Positions 56,770 to 64,000 of a stretch of 64,000 nt of DNA are shown piece after piece. Every line of letters starts with the position of its first letter. Position 1 is the stretch's first letter. The DNA comes from CAWCKS01 sp963763485 (GTDB taxonomy: Bacteria > Pseudomonadota > Alphaproteobacteria > Rhizobiales > Xanthobacteraceae), in NCBI GenBank assembly GCA_963763485.1, contig CAVXOW010000005.1, positions 558,001 to 622,000 of the forward strand, read 5' to 3'. A program made the position numbers and the translations under genes. Under the pieces are notes generated by a model. That model made no database searches. It saw only the letters and a program-made list of their open reading frames with translations, and had not been told where the DNA came from.

Positions 56770-57180
56770 CGGCACTCTCCCAACGGCCCCAGCGACGGGG
56801 ACCCGTTCGATGTGGTCTCGGGCTTGAGGCTCGATCAGTGCCGCACGATGGAGACGCGGCAGGACCGAGACGTCGTAACCCGAACTGTGCTGCCGTGGAT
56901 TGGATGGGAAAGTCCCGTCCGCACGCCTGGCAATGAAGGACAAGCCTCTTCGGTATCCGAGCCGGCTGGTGGAGAGCCGGTAGAGTCCAAAAAAGCCCGC
57001 TCCGTCGTTGCTTTAAGTCGCGTCCCCCGTTGAGAGCGGAGTACGCCGGTTCGCCTCCGGCTGCCGATCACGGTTGCAAATCAGAAGAGACCTCGTGACG
57101 CATCTCCTGAGGGAGACACTGAGCCTCTTTTGACTTGGCGGCTGTCCGGCCTCTTGTCCGGATACCTACCGACCGACACA
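56770..57180 (-). promoter_or_regulatory. long structured leader of the decarboxylase gene, candidate speF-type element
   Basis: There is no protein gene for over 600 nt upstream of odc. The minus-strand RNA shows hairpins CCGGCTCTCCACCAGCCGG and CAGCCGGAGGCGAACCGG, and a CCGCTC...GAGCGG stem (57039-56999) followed by GCTTTTTT, like an intrinsic attenuator. Alphaproteobacterial decarboxylase genes often carry the speF motif in this place. A match to that model was not tested. Possible leader peptide frames exist but none is convincing. Confidence 0.45.
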
Positions 57181-57395
57181 CGACCACAGGCACGTGCGAA
57201 ATTGGGCAGAACGGGAAATAATGTTTTTGACTCTGCTTCGCAAGATTTTTTTTCAGCGCGCGAAAGTTTTCGTCAACGAGTGATGACTAAAGCGCGCCTG
57301 GCGACGCGAGGATGAACAGACGTTAAAGAATTCTGAACACGCGAGGCTCGCGTGAGCTCCTGGAAGCGCGCGTCGCGCGCTCCCGCACCAACGCG

Positions 57396-57650
57396 CTAGC
57401 GCTTGAACGGTTCGATGCGCTGCGCGCCGCGGATGAAAGCGGCCATGATGATGACGCCGAGCACGAACAGCAGGCCCTGGATGATGTGGGCGCCGGTGTC
57501 GTCGAAGCCTAAGAGGATCGCGATCGCCCAGCCGCCGGCAAATGCCGCGCCGAACACCTCGGCGCCGATCAGGATCGCCGCCGAGATCACGGTGATGACG
57601 CTGGGCCAGTAGATCTGGCGCTCGGGCGCGGGCAACGGGGAGGCGTTCAT
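57396..57650 (-). CDS. small two-helix membrane protein
   Basis: This 84-residue protein has two hydrophobic helices, PSVITVISAAILIGAEVFGA and HIIQGLLFVLGVIIMAAFI, connected by GGWAIAILLGFDDTGA. A basic C terminus ends EPFKR. Start 57650 (MNASPLPAPE) is chosen; longer frames run into a repeat. Upstream of it lies only a repeat, so it is probably monocistronic. Function unknown. Confidence 0.75.
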   Translation of the reverse strand: MNASPLPAPERQIYWPSVITVISAAILIGAEVFGAAFAGGWAIAILLGFDDTGAHIIQGLLFVLGVIIMAAFIRGAQRIEPFKR

Positions 57651-57714
57651 GGGCTTGAGGACCTTTGTTGTGCCGTCGTTGTTGACGAAAAAGGCCCGTG
57701 GATCAAGCTTAAAT

Positions 57715-57847
57715 CTCTCCCCGCGAAGGCGGGGACCCATACTGCGCAGCCGAACTGAGACGACGAGCGGTCGTTAAGACAACTCCAACTATGGCTACAC
57801 AAGCTAATGCATACCGGGGTTATGGGTCCCCGCTTTCGCGAGGACGA
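57715..57847. repeat. palindromic repeat pair (CTCCCCGC...GTCCCCGC)
   Basis: CCCCGCGAAGGCGGGG near 57719-57734 and GTCCCCGCTTTCGCGAGGAC at 57826-57845 form the two hairpins of the element, as in 6549-6690 and 43170-43252. It separates the divergent small membrane protein and peptidase genes. Confidence 0.8.
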
Positions 57848-57966
57848 CGCCTCATATGTGGGGGCACTGTGCACAACATAGCGCCCGTCCGAAGGCCCCG
57901 AAATGGCGCGTTGGATGCTATAGCTCTGCATTGCCGCCGCTTGAGAAACCGCAAGAGGACCTGCCG

Positions 57967-60018
57967 ATGTCAAACCCATTGCTGACAGTCTGGTCGACCC
58001 CGCACGAGACCCCGCCTTTCGCCGAGATCAAGCCGGAGCACTTCCTGGCGGCCTTCGAGCAGGCGTTCGCCGATCACAAGGCCGAGATCGACGCCATCGT
58101 CGCCGATCCGTCGACGCCGGACTTCGACAACACCGTCACCGCGCTGGAGCGCGCCGGCAAGCTCCTGCAGAAGGTCTCAAACGTGTTCTACGCCCTGGTC
58201 GGCGCCAACTCGAACCCCGAACTGCTCGCGGTCGAGAAGGAGGTGGCGCTGCGCGAGACCCGCCACTGGAACCCGATCATGATGAATGCGGTGCTCTACG
58301 ACCGCATCTCCACGCTCTACGAGGCCCGCAAGATCATGCGGCTCACGGGCGAGCAGCGGCGCCTGCTGGAGCGGACCTGGACCCGCTTCCACCGCGCCGG
58401 CGCGGGCCTCAGCGACGAGGCCAAGGCGCGGATGGCCGAGATCAACGAACGGCTGGCGCACCTCGCCACCGAGTTCTCACACCACCTGCTCGGCGACGAG
58501 CAGGGCTTTACGCTGGAGCTTGGCCCTGAGGACCGCGACGGGCTGTCGCCGTCCTTTGTCGCCGCGGCCGAGGCCGCGGCCGCCGAGCGCAACCTGCCTG
58601 ACAAGGCGGTGGTGACGCTGTCGCGCTCCTCGGTCGAGCCGTTCCTGCAGAGCTCGACCCGCCGCGACCTCCGCGAAAAGGTCTTCAAGGCCTTCACCGC
58701 CCGCGGCGACAACGGCAACGCCTGCGACAACAACACCGACATTGTCGAGATCCTGAAGCTCCGCGAGGAGCGCGCCAAGCTGCTCGGCTACGACACCTTT
58801 GCCGCCTATCGCCTGGAAGACTCCATGGCGAAGACGCCGCAAGCCGTCCGCGAGCTGCTCGAGCGGGTCTGGGTGCCGGCCCGCGCGAGAGCAATGGCCG
58901 ACCGCGACGCCATGCAGCAGCTGATCGCCGAGGAGGGCGGCAACTTCAAGCTCGCGGCCTGGGACTGGCGCTTCTATGCCGAAAAGCTGCGCCGCAGCCG
59001 CGCCAACTTCGACGACGCCTCGATCAAGCCGTACCTGACGCTGGACGGCATCATCGCGGCCTGCTTCGACACCGCAACGCGGCTGTTCAGCCTGACCTTC
59101 ACCGAGCGCAAGGACATCCCGGTCTGGCATCCCGACGTGCGGGTCTGGGAGGTCAGGAACGCCGAGGGCAAGCACCAGGCGCTGTTCTTCGGCGATTATT
59201 TTGCGCGCGCCTCGAAGCGCTCAGGCGCCTGGATGACCTCGCTGCGCGACCAGCAGAAGCTCGATGGCGAGGTCGCGCCTGTCATCCTCAATATCTGCAA
59301 TTTTGCCAAGGGCGCAGGCGGCGAGCCGTCGCTGTTGTCACCCGACGATGCGCGCACCCTGTTCCACGAGTTCGGCCACGCCCTGCACGGCATGTGCTCC
59401 GACGTGGTCTACCCCTCGCTGTCGGGCACCAGCGTGTTCACCGATTTCGTCGAGCTGCCCTCGCAGCTCTACGAGCACTGGCAGGAGCGGCCCGAGGTAC
59501 TGCAGAAGTTCGCCAGGCATTACCAGACCGGCGAGCCGCTGCCGGACGACCTCCTGCAGCGCTTCCTCGCCGCCCGGAAGTTCAACCAGGGCTTTGCCAC
59601 CGTCGAATATGTCTCGTCCGCGCTTATCGACCTCGAGTTCCACTCGCGGCCGGCGGCCGATGCCGCTGATGTCCACGCCTTCGAGACCAAGGTTTTGGAA
59701 GGCATCGGCATGCCGGAAGAGATCAAGCTGCGCCACCGTCCCCAGCAGTTCGGCCACATCTTCTCCGGCGACCACTATGCAGCGGGCTACTACAGCTACA
59801 TGTGGTCGGAGGTGATGGACGCCGACGCGTTCGGCGCCTTCGAGGAGGCCGGCAATATTTTTGATCCGGCCGTCGCCAGGAGCCTGCACGACAACATCCT
59901 GGCATCGGGCGGCTCACGCGATCCCGAGGAGGCTTATGTCGCCTTCCGCGGCCGCAAGCCCGAGCCCGAGGCGCTGCTGCGCCGCCGCGGCCTGATCGAG
60001 GAGCCGAAGGCGGCGTAA
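57967..60018 (+). CDS. M3-family zinc metallopeptidase (dipeptidyl carboxypeptidase/oligopeptidase A type)
   Basis: This 683-residue, cytosolic, mostly helical thimet-type peptidase has the zinc motif LFHEFGHALHGM near residue 465. The third ligand Glu is about 28 residues on in DFVELPSQLYEHW. The C-terminal HIFSGDHYAAGYYSYMWSEVMDADAF is typical of Dcp/PrlC. It degrades short peptides released by proteases. Dcp and OpdA cannot be told apart here; no signal peptide is present. Start 57967 after GAGGACCTGCCG. Confidence 0.93.
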   Translation: MSNPLLTVWSTPHETPPFAEIKPEHFLAAFEQAFADHKAEIDAIVADPSTPDFDNTVTALERAGKLLQKVSNVFYALVGANSNPELLAVEKEVALRETRHWNPIMMNAVLYDRISTLYEARKIMRLTGEQRRLLERTWTRFHRAGAGLSDEAKARMAEINERLAHLATEFSHHLLGDEQGFTLELGPEDRDGLSPSFVAAAEAAAAERNLPDKAVVTLSRSSVEPFLQSSTRRDLREKVFKAFTARGDNGNACDNNTDIVEILKLREERAKLLGYDTFAAYRLEDSMAKTPQAVRELLERVWVPARARAMADRDAMQQLIAEEGGNFKLAAWDWRFYAEKLRRSRANFDDASIKPYLTLDGIIAACFDTATRLFSLTFTERKDIPVWHPDVRVWEVRNAEGKHQALFFGDYFARASKRSGAWMTSLRDQQKLDGEVAPVILNICNFAKGAGGEPSLLSPDDARTLFHEFGHALHGMCSDVVYPSLSGTSVFTDFVELPSQLYEHWQERPEVLQKFARHYQTGEPLPDDLLQRFLAARKFNQGFATVEYVSSALIDLEFHSRPAADAADVHAFETKVLEGIGMPEEIKLRHRPQQFGHIFSGDHYAAGYYSYMWSEVMDADAFGAFEEAGNIFDPAVARSLHDNILASGGSRDPEEAYVAFRGRKPEPEALLRRRGLIEEPKAA

Positions 60019-60120
60019 GCGGGTTGCTGCCGGAATCGTGCTCCTGGTACGCACAGCATTGCTCCCGGGTTGATCGCGTCGCCACAGGGTCGACGTCTTT
60101 CCAAGGCTCGGGAGCGGGTC

Positions 60121-60930
60121 ATGAAAGTCGCTGTCATTACCGGTGGTGGGCGAGGCCTTGGTCGCGCGTTTGCACGGGCGCTTGCCGGCGCGGGCTACGC
60201 CGTCGCGGTAGTCGCACGATCGCAGGATGAACTCGCTGAGACCGTCGCCCAGGTCGAAGCCGGTGGCGGGCAGGCCCGCGCTTTTGTCGCCGACGTCACT
60301 GACGCAGCCGCGGTCGACAAGGTCGTCGGCGGCGTTGAGCAGGCGCTCGGACCGATCGATGTGCTGGTCAACAATGCCGGCGTCCTCGGCCCGCTCGGCC
60401 CATTGCTGACAAGCACGGTCGGCGATTGGTGGCGGGCTCTGGAAGTCAACCTGCTCGGCCAGGTCATTTGCGCCTACCGCGTCCTGCCCGGCATGGTGTC
60501 CCGGCGGCAGGGGCGGATCATCAATGTCGCGAGCGGCGGCGGCGCCTACATGCTTCCGAATTTCTCCGCCTACATCACCAGCAAGACCGCGCTGATCCGC
60601 TTCGCCGAGTGTCTGGCCGCCGAGGTCAAAGACGCAGGCGTTGCGGTCTTCGCGATGGGACCGGGCACGGTGCGGACAGCGATGTCCGAGCACTCGCTGA
60701 ATTCGCCCGAGGGCAAGCAATGGCTGCCGTGGTTTCGGCGGATCTTTGATGAGGGGCTCGATCTCCCGCCGGAGCGGCCGGCGGAATTGGTGGTGACGCT
60801 CTCGTCGGGTCGCGCCGACGCGCTGTCGGGCCGCTTCATCCGGCCGGACGACGATCTCGACCGCCTGCTGGCGTCGCCCGACGAGATCGCCAAGGCCAAT
60901 CTCTACACGCTGCAGGTTCCACGGCTTTGA
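60121..60930 (+). CDS. SDR-family oxidoreductase
   Basis: This 269-residue classical short-chain dehydrogenase has TGGGRGLGRAFA near 8-19 for NAD(P), NNAG near 88, and a Ser in NVASGGGAYML. The active pair lies in FSAYITSKTAL (Tyr/Lys near 158-162). C-terminal residues differ from 3-ketoacyl reductases. The start at ATG 60121 is canonical. Substrate unknown. Confidence 0.9.
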   Translation: MKVAVITGGGRGLGRAFARALAGAGYAVAVVARSQDELAETVAQVEAGGGQARAFVADVTDAAAVDKVVGGVEQALGPIDVLVNNAGVLGPLGPLLTSTVGDWWRALEVNLLGQVICAYRVLPGMVSRRQGRIINVASGGGAYMLPNFSAYITSKTALIRFAECLAAEVKDAGVAVFAMGPGTVRTAMSEHSLNSPEGKQWLPWFRRIFDEGLDLPPERPAELVVTLSSGRADALSGRFIRPDDDLDRLLASPDEIAKANLYTLQVPRL

Positions 60931-60962
60931 CGCAAGCTGGAAGGATCATGCTCTCCTTGTCA

Positions 60963-60983
60963 TGGCCGGCTTCATGCCGGCCA
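60963..60983. repeat. short palindrome TGGCCGGC...GCCGGCCA
   Basis: Perfect hairpin TGGCCGGCTTCATGCCGGCCA, 32 nt after the SDR stop. There is no T-run. The flanking sequence resembles the dispersed repeat families (GTCATGGCCGGC), so it may be a partial copy. Confidence 0.6.
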
Positions 60984-61141
60984 TCTCGCTCGTGGACGCA
61001 GTGCGCCCCTTTAGCGAGGTCACCGGTACAAGGCGGGTGACGACAGTCGACATGTTGGCGGGCATGACGACACATGGGTTCACCTTCGTGGTGACCACCA
61101 GCTTGGACATCATCACCGACGCCGCCTAAATTGGCGCAACC

Positions 61142-61672
61142 ATGGTCAGGTATCTCCTTCGCCTCAGCGAAACCATCGACCGGCTGAACCGCTGTTTCGG
61201 TCGTGCGGCAGCATGGGCGATCCTTGTGATGGCGCTGATCCAGTTCGCCGTCATCGTGCTGCGCCTGTTCAGCGTCGGCTCACTCTGGCTGCACGAATCG
61301 CTGTTCTATTTCCACGTCGCACTGGTGCTGCTTACCGCCGCCTGGACCTTGCGCCATGACGGCCATGTCCGCGTCGATATTTTTTACACCAACGTGTCAC
61401 CGCGAGTGCGGGCCGTGATCGATCTCGCGGGCTCCGTCCTGCTGCTGATGCCGTTCATGCTGGCAATCATCTGGTTCGCCTGGCCGTATACGCTGCGCTC
61501 CTGGGCGATCCTTGAAGGTTCGCGCGAGGCCGGCGGCCTGCCGCTGGTGTTCCTGTTGAAGGGCGCGATCCTGCTGTTTGCGGCGCAGATGCTGCTTCAG
61601 GGTGTCTCCCAGGCGATCCGCGCCGGCCTCGCGCTCGCTGGTCCCGCGCGGGCCGCCGCAGCCGCCTTATGA
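61142..61672 (+). CDS. TRAP transporter small permease (DctQ type)
   Basis: This 176-residue protein has four membrane helices. The arrangement with WLHESLFYFHVALVLLTAAWTLRHDGHVRVDIFY is characteristic of the DctQ family. It associates with the large permease encoded next, with a 4-nt overlap (ATGA). No gene for a periplasmic DctP-type binding protein is found nearby, so the substrate is open. Confidence 0.9.
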   Translation: MVRYLLRLSETIDRLNRCFGRAAAWAILVMALIQFAVIVLRLFSVGSLWLHESLFYFHVALVLLTAAWTLRHDGHVRVDIFYTNVSPRVRAVIDLAGSVLLLMPFMLAIIWFAWPYTLRSWAILEGSREAGGLPLVFLLKGAILLFAAQMLLQGVSQAIRAGLALAGPARAAAAAL

Positions 61673-63054
61673 CGGGCATCGAGCTAATCGCGGTCATGCT
61701 GATCGTTGCCGTCATCGCCGCGTTGCTGGCGGGCTATCCCGCGGCGTTGACGCTCGGTGGCATCTCCCTGATCGCCGCGCTCGCCGGCAGCGCGTTCGGC
61801 GTCTTTCCGCTGCCGCTGCTCAACGCGCTGCCGTCGCGCATCTTTGGCGTCGTCACCAGCGAGAGCCTCACCGCGATCCCGCTGTTCATCCTGATGGGCG
61901 TGACGCTGGAGCGCACCCGCATCGCCGAGGATCTCTTGGGAGCGCTGGCCAAGACCTTCGGCAACCTGCGCGGCGGGCTCGGCGTCGCCGTGGTCGTGGT
62001 CGGAACGCTGCTCGCGGCAGCCAAGGGCGTGGTCGGCGCCACCACCGTGACCATGGGGCTGATCGTGCTGCCGACCATGCTTAAGGCTGGCTACGATCCG
62101 CGGCTTGCCGCCGGCACGGTGGCGGCAACCTCGACGCTGGCGCAGGTGTTTCCACCGGCCACCGTGCTGGTGCTGCTCGGCGACCAGATCGGCAACGCCT
62201 GGCAGGCGGCGCAGCTCGAGCAGGGCAACTATGCGCCGCAGCCCGCGACCGTCACCGATCTGTTTGCCGGCGCCATCGTGCCGGGCTTGCTGCTGGTCGC
62301 GCTGTACATCGGCTTCCTGCTGCTGGTCGCGTGGTTGCGGCCAGAGCTCTCGCCGGCGATGCCAGGCGATGGCCGCGCCGAACGCGGCACGCTGGTGCGC
62401 GCCCTGATCGCGCCGCTCGGCCTCATTCTCATCGTGCTCGGCGCGATCCTCAAGGGTTTCGCGACGCCGACCGAAGCGGCCGCGATCGGCGCGGTCGGCG
62501 CATTGCTGCTGGCGCTGTGGCGCGGCGGGCTCGATCGCACCGTGCTGGCGGCGGTGGTCGGGCGCTCCGCGCAAATGACCAGCATGATTTTTTTGATCCT
62601 CGTCGGCGCGACGATGTTCAGCCTGGTGTTCCGCGGCTTTGCTGGCGACGAGCTGGTTCAGCGGCTGCTGACGCAGCTGCCGGGCGGCGCGGGCGCGGCG
62701 GTGCTTGTCGTGATGCTCGCCGTCTTTCTGCTCGGCTTCGTGATGGATGCATTCGAGATCATCGTCGTCATCGTTCCGATCGTCGCCCCGCCGCTGTTGA
62801 AGCTGGGCGGCATCGATCCGGTCTGGCTCGGCGTCGTGTTCGCGGTGAACCTGCAGACCTCCTACATGCACCCGCCGCTCGGGCCGACCGTGTTCTACCT
62901 GCGCAGCGTCGCGCCGCCGGAAGTGACCACGACCCACATCTATCTCGGCGTCATCCCGTTCGTGATCATCCAGCTCGCCGCCCTGGTGGCGCTGTGGTTC
63001 GTGCCGGGGCTCGCAACCGCGCTGCCGCATGCGCTTTACGCAACCTCCCCTTGA
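61669..63054 (+). CDS. TRAP transporter large permease (DctM type)
   Basis: This 461-residue, 11-12 helix sodium-coupled permease has TPTEAAAIGAVGALLLAL, VGATTVTMGLIVLPTMLKAGYDPRLAAGT and NLQTSYMHPPLGPTVFYL near the C terminus. It is longer than the classic 425 residues by an insert near residue 180 (GDQIGNAWQAAQLEQG), seen in the mannitol/chloroaromatic-type subgroup. The last codons lie in the following repeat. It imports a carboxylate with a missing binding protein. Confidence 0.92.
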   Translation: MTGIELIAVMLIVAVIAALLAGYPAALTLGGISLIAALAGSAFGVFPLPLLNALPSRIFGVVTSESLTAIPLFILMGVTLERTRIAEDLLGALAKTFGNLRGGLGVAVVVVGTLLAAAKGVVGATTVTMGLIVLPTMLKAGYDPRLAAGTVAATSTLAQVFPPATVLVLLGDQIGNAWQAAQLEQGNYAPQPATVTDLFAGAIVPGLLLVALYIGFLLLVAWLRPELSPAMPGDGRAERGTLVRALIAPLGLILIVLGAILKGFATPTEAAAIGAVGALLLALWRGGLDRTVLAAVVGRSAQMTSMIFLILVGATMFSLVFRGFAGDELVQRLLTQLPGGAGAAVLVVMLAVFLLGFVMDAFEIIVVIVPIVAPPLLKLGGIDPVWLGVVFAVNLQTSYMHPPLGPTVFYLRSVAPPEVTTTHIYLGVIPFVIIQLAALVALWFVPGLATALPHALYATSP

Positions 63055-63236
63055 AAGGGGGAGGTTGACTGCGACCCCGCGACCCGTCGCCGCTCGCTTC
63101 GCGAGCTATGCCGGGTTGGAAGTCCGGCGAAGCGCCACTTGCGCGAAGACGGAAGCAGTCGGGTGGGGGTCGTCTCGCGCGGGCGTCCGTTGTGAAGACC
63201 CCCACCCCGACCCTCCCCCCTTGCAGGGGGAGGGAG
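63044..63236. repeat. palindromic repeat pair (CCTCCCC...GGGGAGG)
   Basis: CCTCCCCTTGAAAGGGGGAGG at 63044-63064 and CCCTCCCCCCTTGCAGGGGG at 63211-63230 flank about 145 nt. The design is close to the pair at 8782-8930. The stop codon of the large TRAP permease lies in the first hairpin. Confidence 0.75.
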
Positions 63237-63307
63237 AAAGATCACTTCCGCATTCACTTGCATTCGTCGCCTTGACTCCTTCCGGTCTCCGCGCGAAGCC
63301 ACGGTCG

Positions 63308-64000
63308 ATGGACGCGAGCAATCCCGCCGGCAGAGCCGAGCAACGAACCCTGCCTGCGAGCAGCACCAACGTCGGCGTTTTGCTGGTCAATCTCGGCACC
63401 CCCGACACCGCCGACGCACGCGGCGTGCGCGTCTACCTGCGCGAGTTCCTGTCCGATCCGCGCGTCATCGAGAATCAGGGCCTTCTCTGGAAGCTCGCGC
63501 TCAATGGCGTGATCCTGCAGATCCGGCCGCGCCGCAAGGCGCGCGATTACCAGAAGATCTGGAACAACGAACGCAACGAGTCGCCGCTCAAGACCATAAC
63601 CCGTGCTCAGGCCGAAAAGCTCGGCGCCGCGCTCGACGGCACGCACATCGTCGTGGATTGGGCGATGCGCTACGGCAATCCGTCGATCAAATCGGGTATC
63701 GCTGCCCTGATGAAAAAGGCCTGCGACCGCATTCTCGTGGTGCCGCTCTACCCGCAGTATTCGGCGTCGACGACGGCGACCGTCACTGATGAGACGCTGC
63801 GCGTGCTGGCCTCGCTGCGCGCCCAGCCGACGCTGCGCTTCGCGCCGCCTTACTTCGATGATCCGAACTATATCCATGCGCTGGCGTTTTCGGTTCGCCA
63901 GCATCTGACAACACTCGCCTTCGAGCCCGAGGTGATCATCGCCTCGTTCCACGGCATGCCGCAGTCCTATGTCGACAAGGGTGATCCGTACGCCACCCAT
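63308..64000 (+). CDS. hemH: ferrochelatase, 5' part (cut by window end)
   Basis: Reading from ATG 63308, MDASNPAGRAEQ precedes the ferrochelatase core: NVGVLLVNLGTPDTADARGV, YLREFLSDPRVIE, IWNNERNESPLKTITRAQAE, MRYGNPSI, ILVVPLYPQYSASTTATV and IIASFHGMPQSYVDKGDPY. The conserved active-site His is in SFHGMPQS. It inserts Fe2+ into protoporphyrin IX in the last step of haem synthesis. The 231 codons seen are about two thirds of the normal 340-370. The frame is open to the last base of the window; the gene must continue downstream. Confidence 0.95.
   Translation, partial: MDASNPAGRAEQRTLPASSTNVGVLLVNLGTPDTADARGVRVYLREFLSDPRVIENQGLLWKLALNGVILQIRPRRKARDYQKIWNNERNESPLKTITRAQAEKLGAALDGTHIVVDWAMRYGNPSIKSGIAALMKKACDRILVVPLYPQYSASTTATVTDETLRVLASLRAQPTLRFAPPYFDDPNYIHALAFSVRQHLTTLAFEPEVIIASFHGMPQSYVDKGDPYATH

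Noticed and set aside
61684..63030. A 448-codon minus-strand frame
   Set aside because: It is antisense to the TRAP large permease and is made of Arg/His/Asp/Gln runs typical of such shadows.
63254..64000. A minus-strand frame reaching the end of the window
   Set aside because: The plus strand encodes an unmistakable ferrochelatase there, open to the window end.

Overview
The window is chromosomal DNA of an alphaproteobacterium, most likely Bradyrhizobium or a close relative in the Hyphomicrobiales. The pointers are the high GC content, the style of the rRNA operon and initiator tRNA, a putrescine-dependent homospermidine synthase beside an ornithine decarboxylase, an alphaproteobacterial Zur box, and many short palindromic intergenic repeats (GTCCCCGC/GCGGGGAC, CATCGCCCGG and GGATGGGT types). 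This assignment comes from reading the sequence; no database was searched.

Layout: 1-2.45 kb holds the 3' two thirds of a 23S rRNA, the 5S rRNA and a terminator. 2.5-15 kb is a run of housekeeping and catabolic genes: a class III cyclase, a YbaK-type deacylase, Ogt, two paralogous metallo-beta-lactamase-fold hydrolases, a GST, an FAH-family hydrolase, an AraC/GyrI regulator with an alkyltransferase-like partner, a quinone reductase and two SDRs. 15.5-23 kb has a GMC oxidoreductase, coniferyl aldehyde dehydrogenase, initiator tRNA, acyl-CoA dehydrogenase and a sedolisin. 23.1-30.3 kb is a six-gene operon resembling hydrogenase-4/complex I (hyfB, C, E, F, G, I order). Its large subunit has lost half of the NiFe cysteine ligands, so it is probably an energy-converting-hydrogenase-related (Ehr) complex rather than a hydrogenase. 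30.7-39.3 kb holds transporters, regulators, GNAT and VOC proteins and an Fe/Mn superoxide dismutase.

39.4-40.8 kb is a fluoride-resistance unit: a fluoride riboswitch, two tandem crcB genes and a DUF190 gene, followed by a split permease pair. 42.1-47.4 kb is a zinc-uptake locus: a perfect Zur palindrome over an extended -10 element, a His-rich small membrane protein, znuC, znuB, znuA, a COG0523 GTPase with a His-rich loop, and a WD40 protein. 48-57 kb carries the polyamine genes hss and odc, the latter with a long leader, together with a beta-propeller, LysR/PPOX pair, quinone oxidoreductase, caspase-like protein and GNAT. 57.4-64 kb ends with an M3 peptidase, an SDR, TRAP permeases lacking a binding protein, and the start of hemH, cut by the window edge.

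Two features run through the whole window. First, many otherwise well-conserved genes are broken by single-base frameshifts, nearly all net insertions, concentrated at 15.5-21.7 and 42.7-51.5 kb. This looks more like residual sequencing error than gene decay, although that cannot be settled here. Second, palindromic repeats sit in most longer intergenic gaps, and in at least one case (an AraC-type regulator at 32 kb) a repeat has been inserted in frame within a coding sequence.
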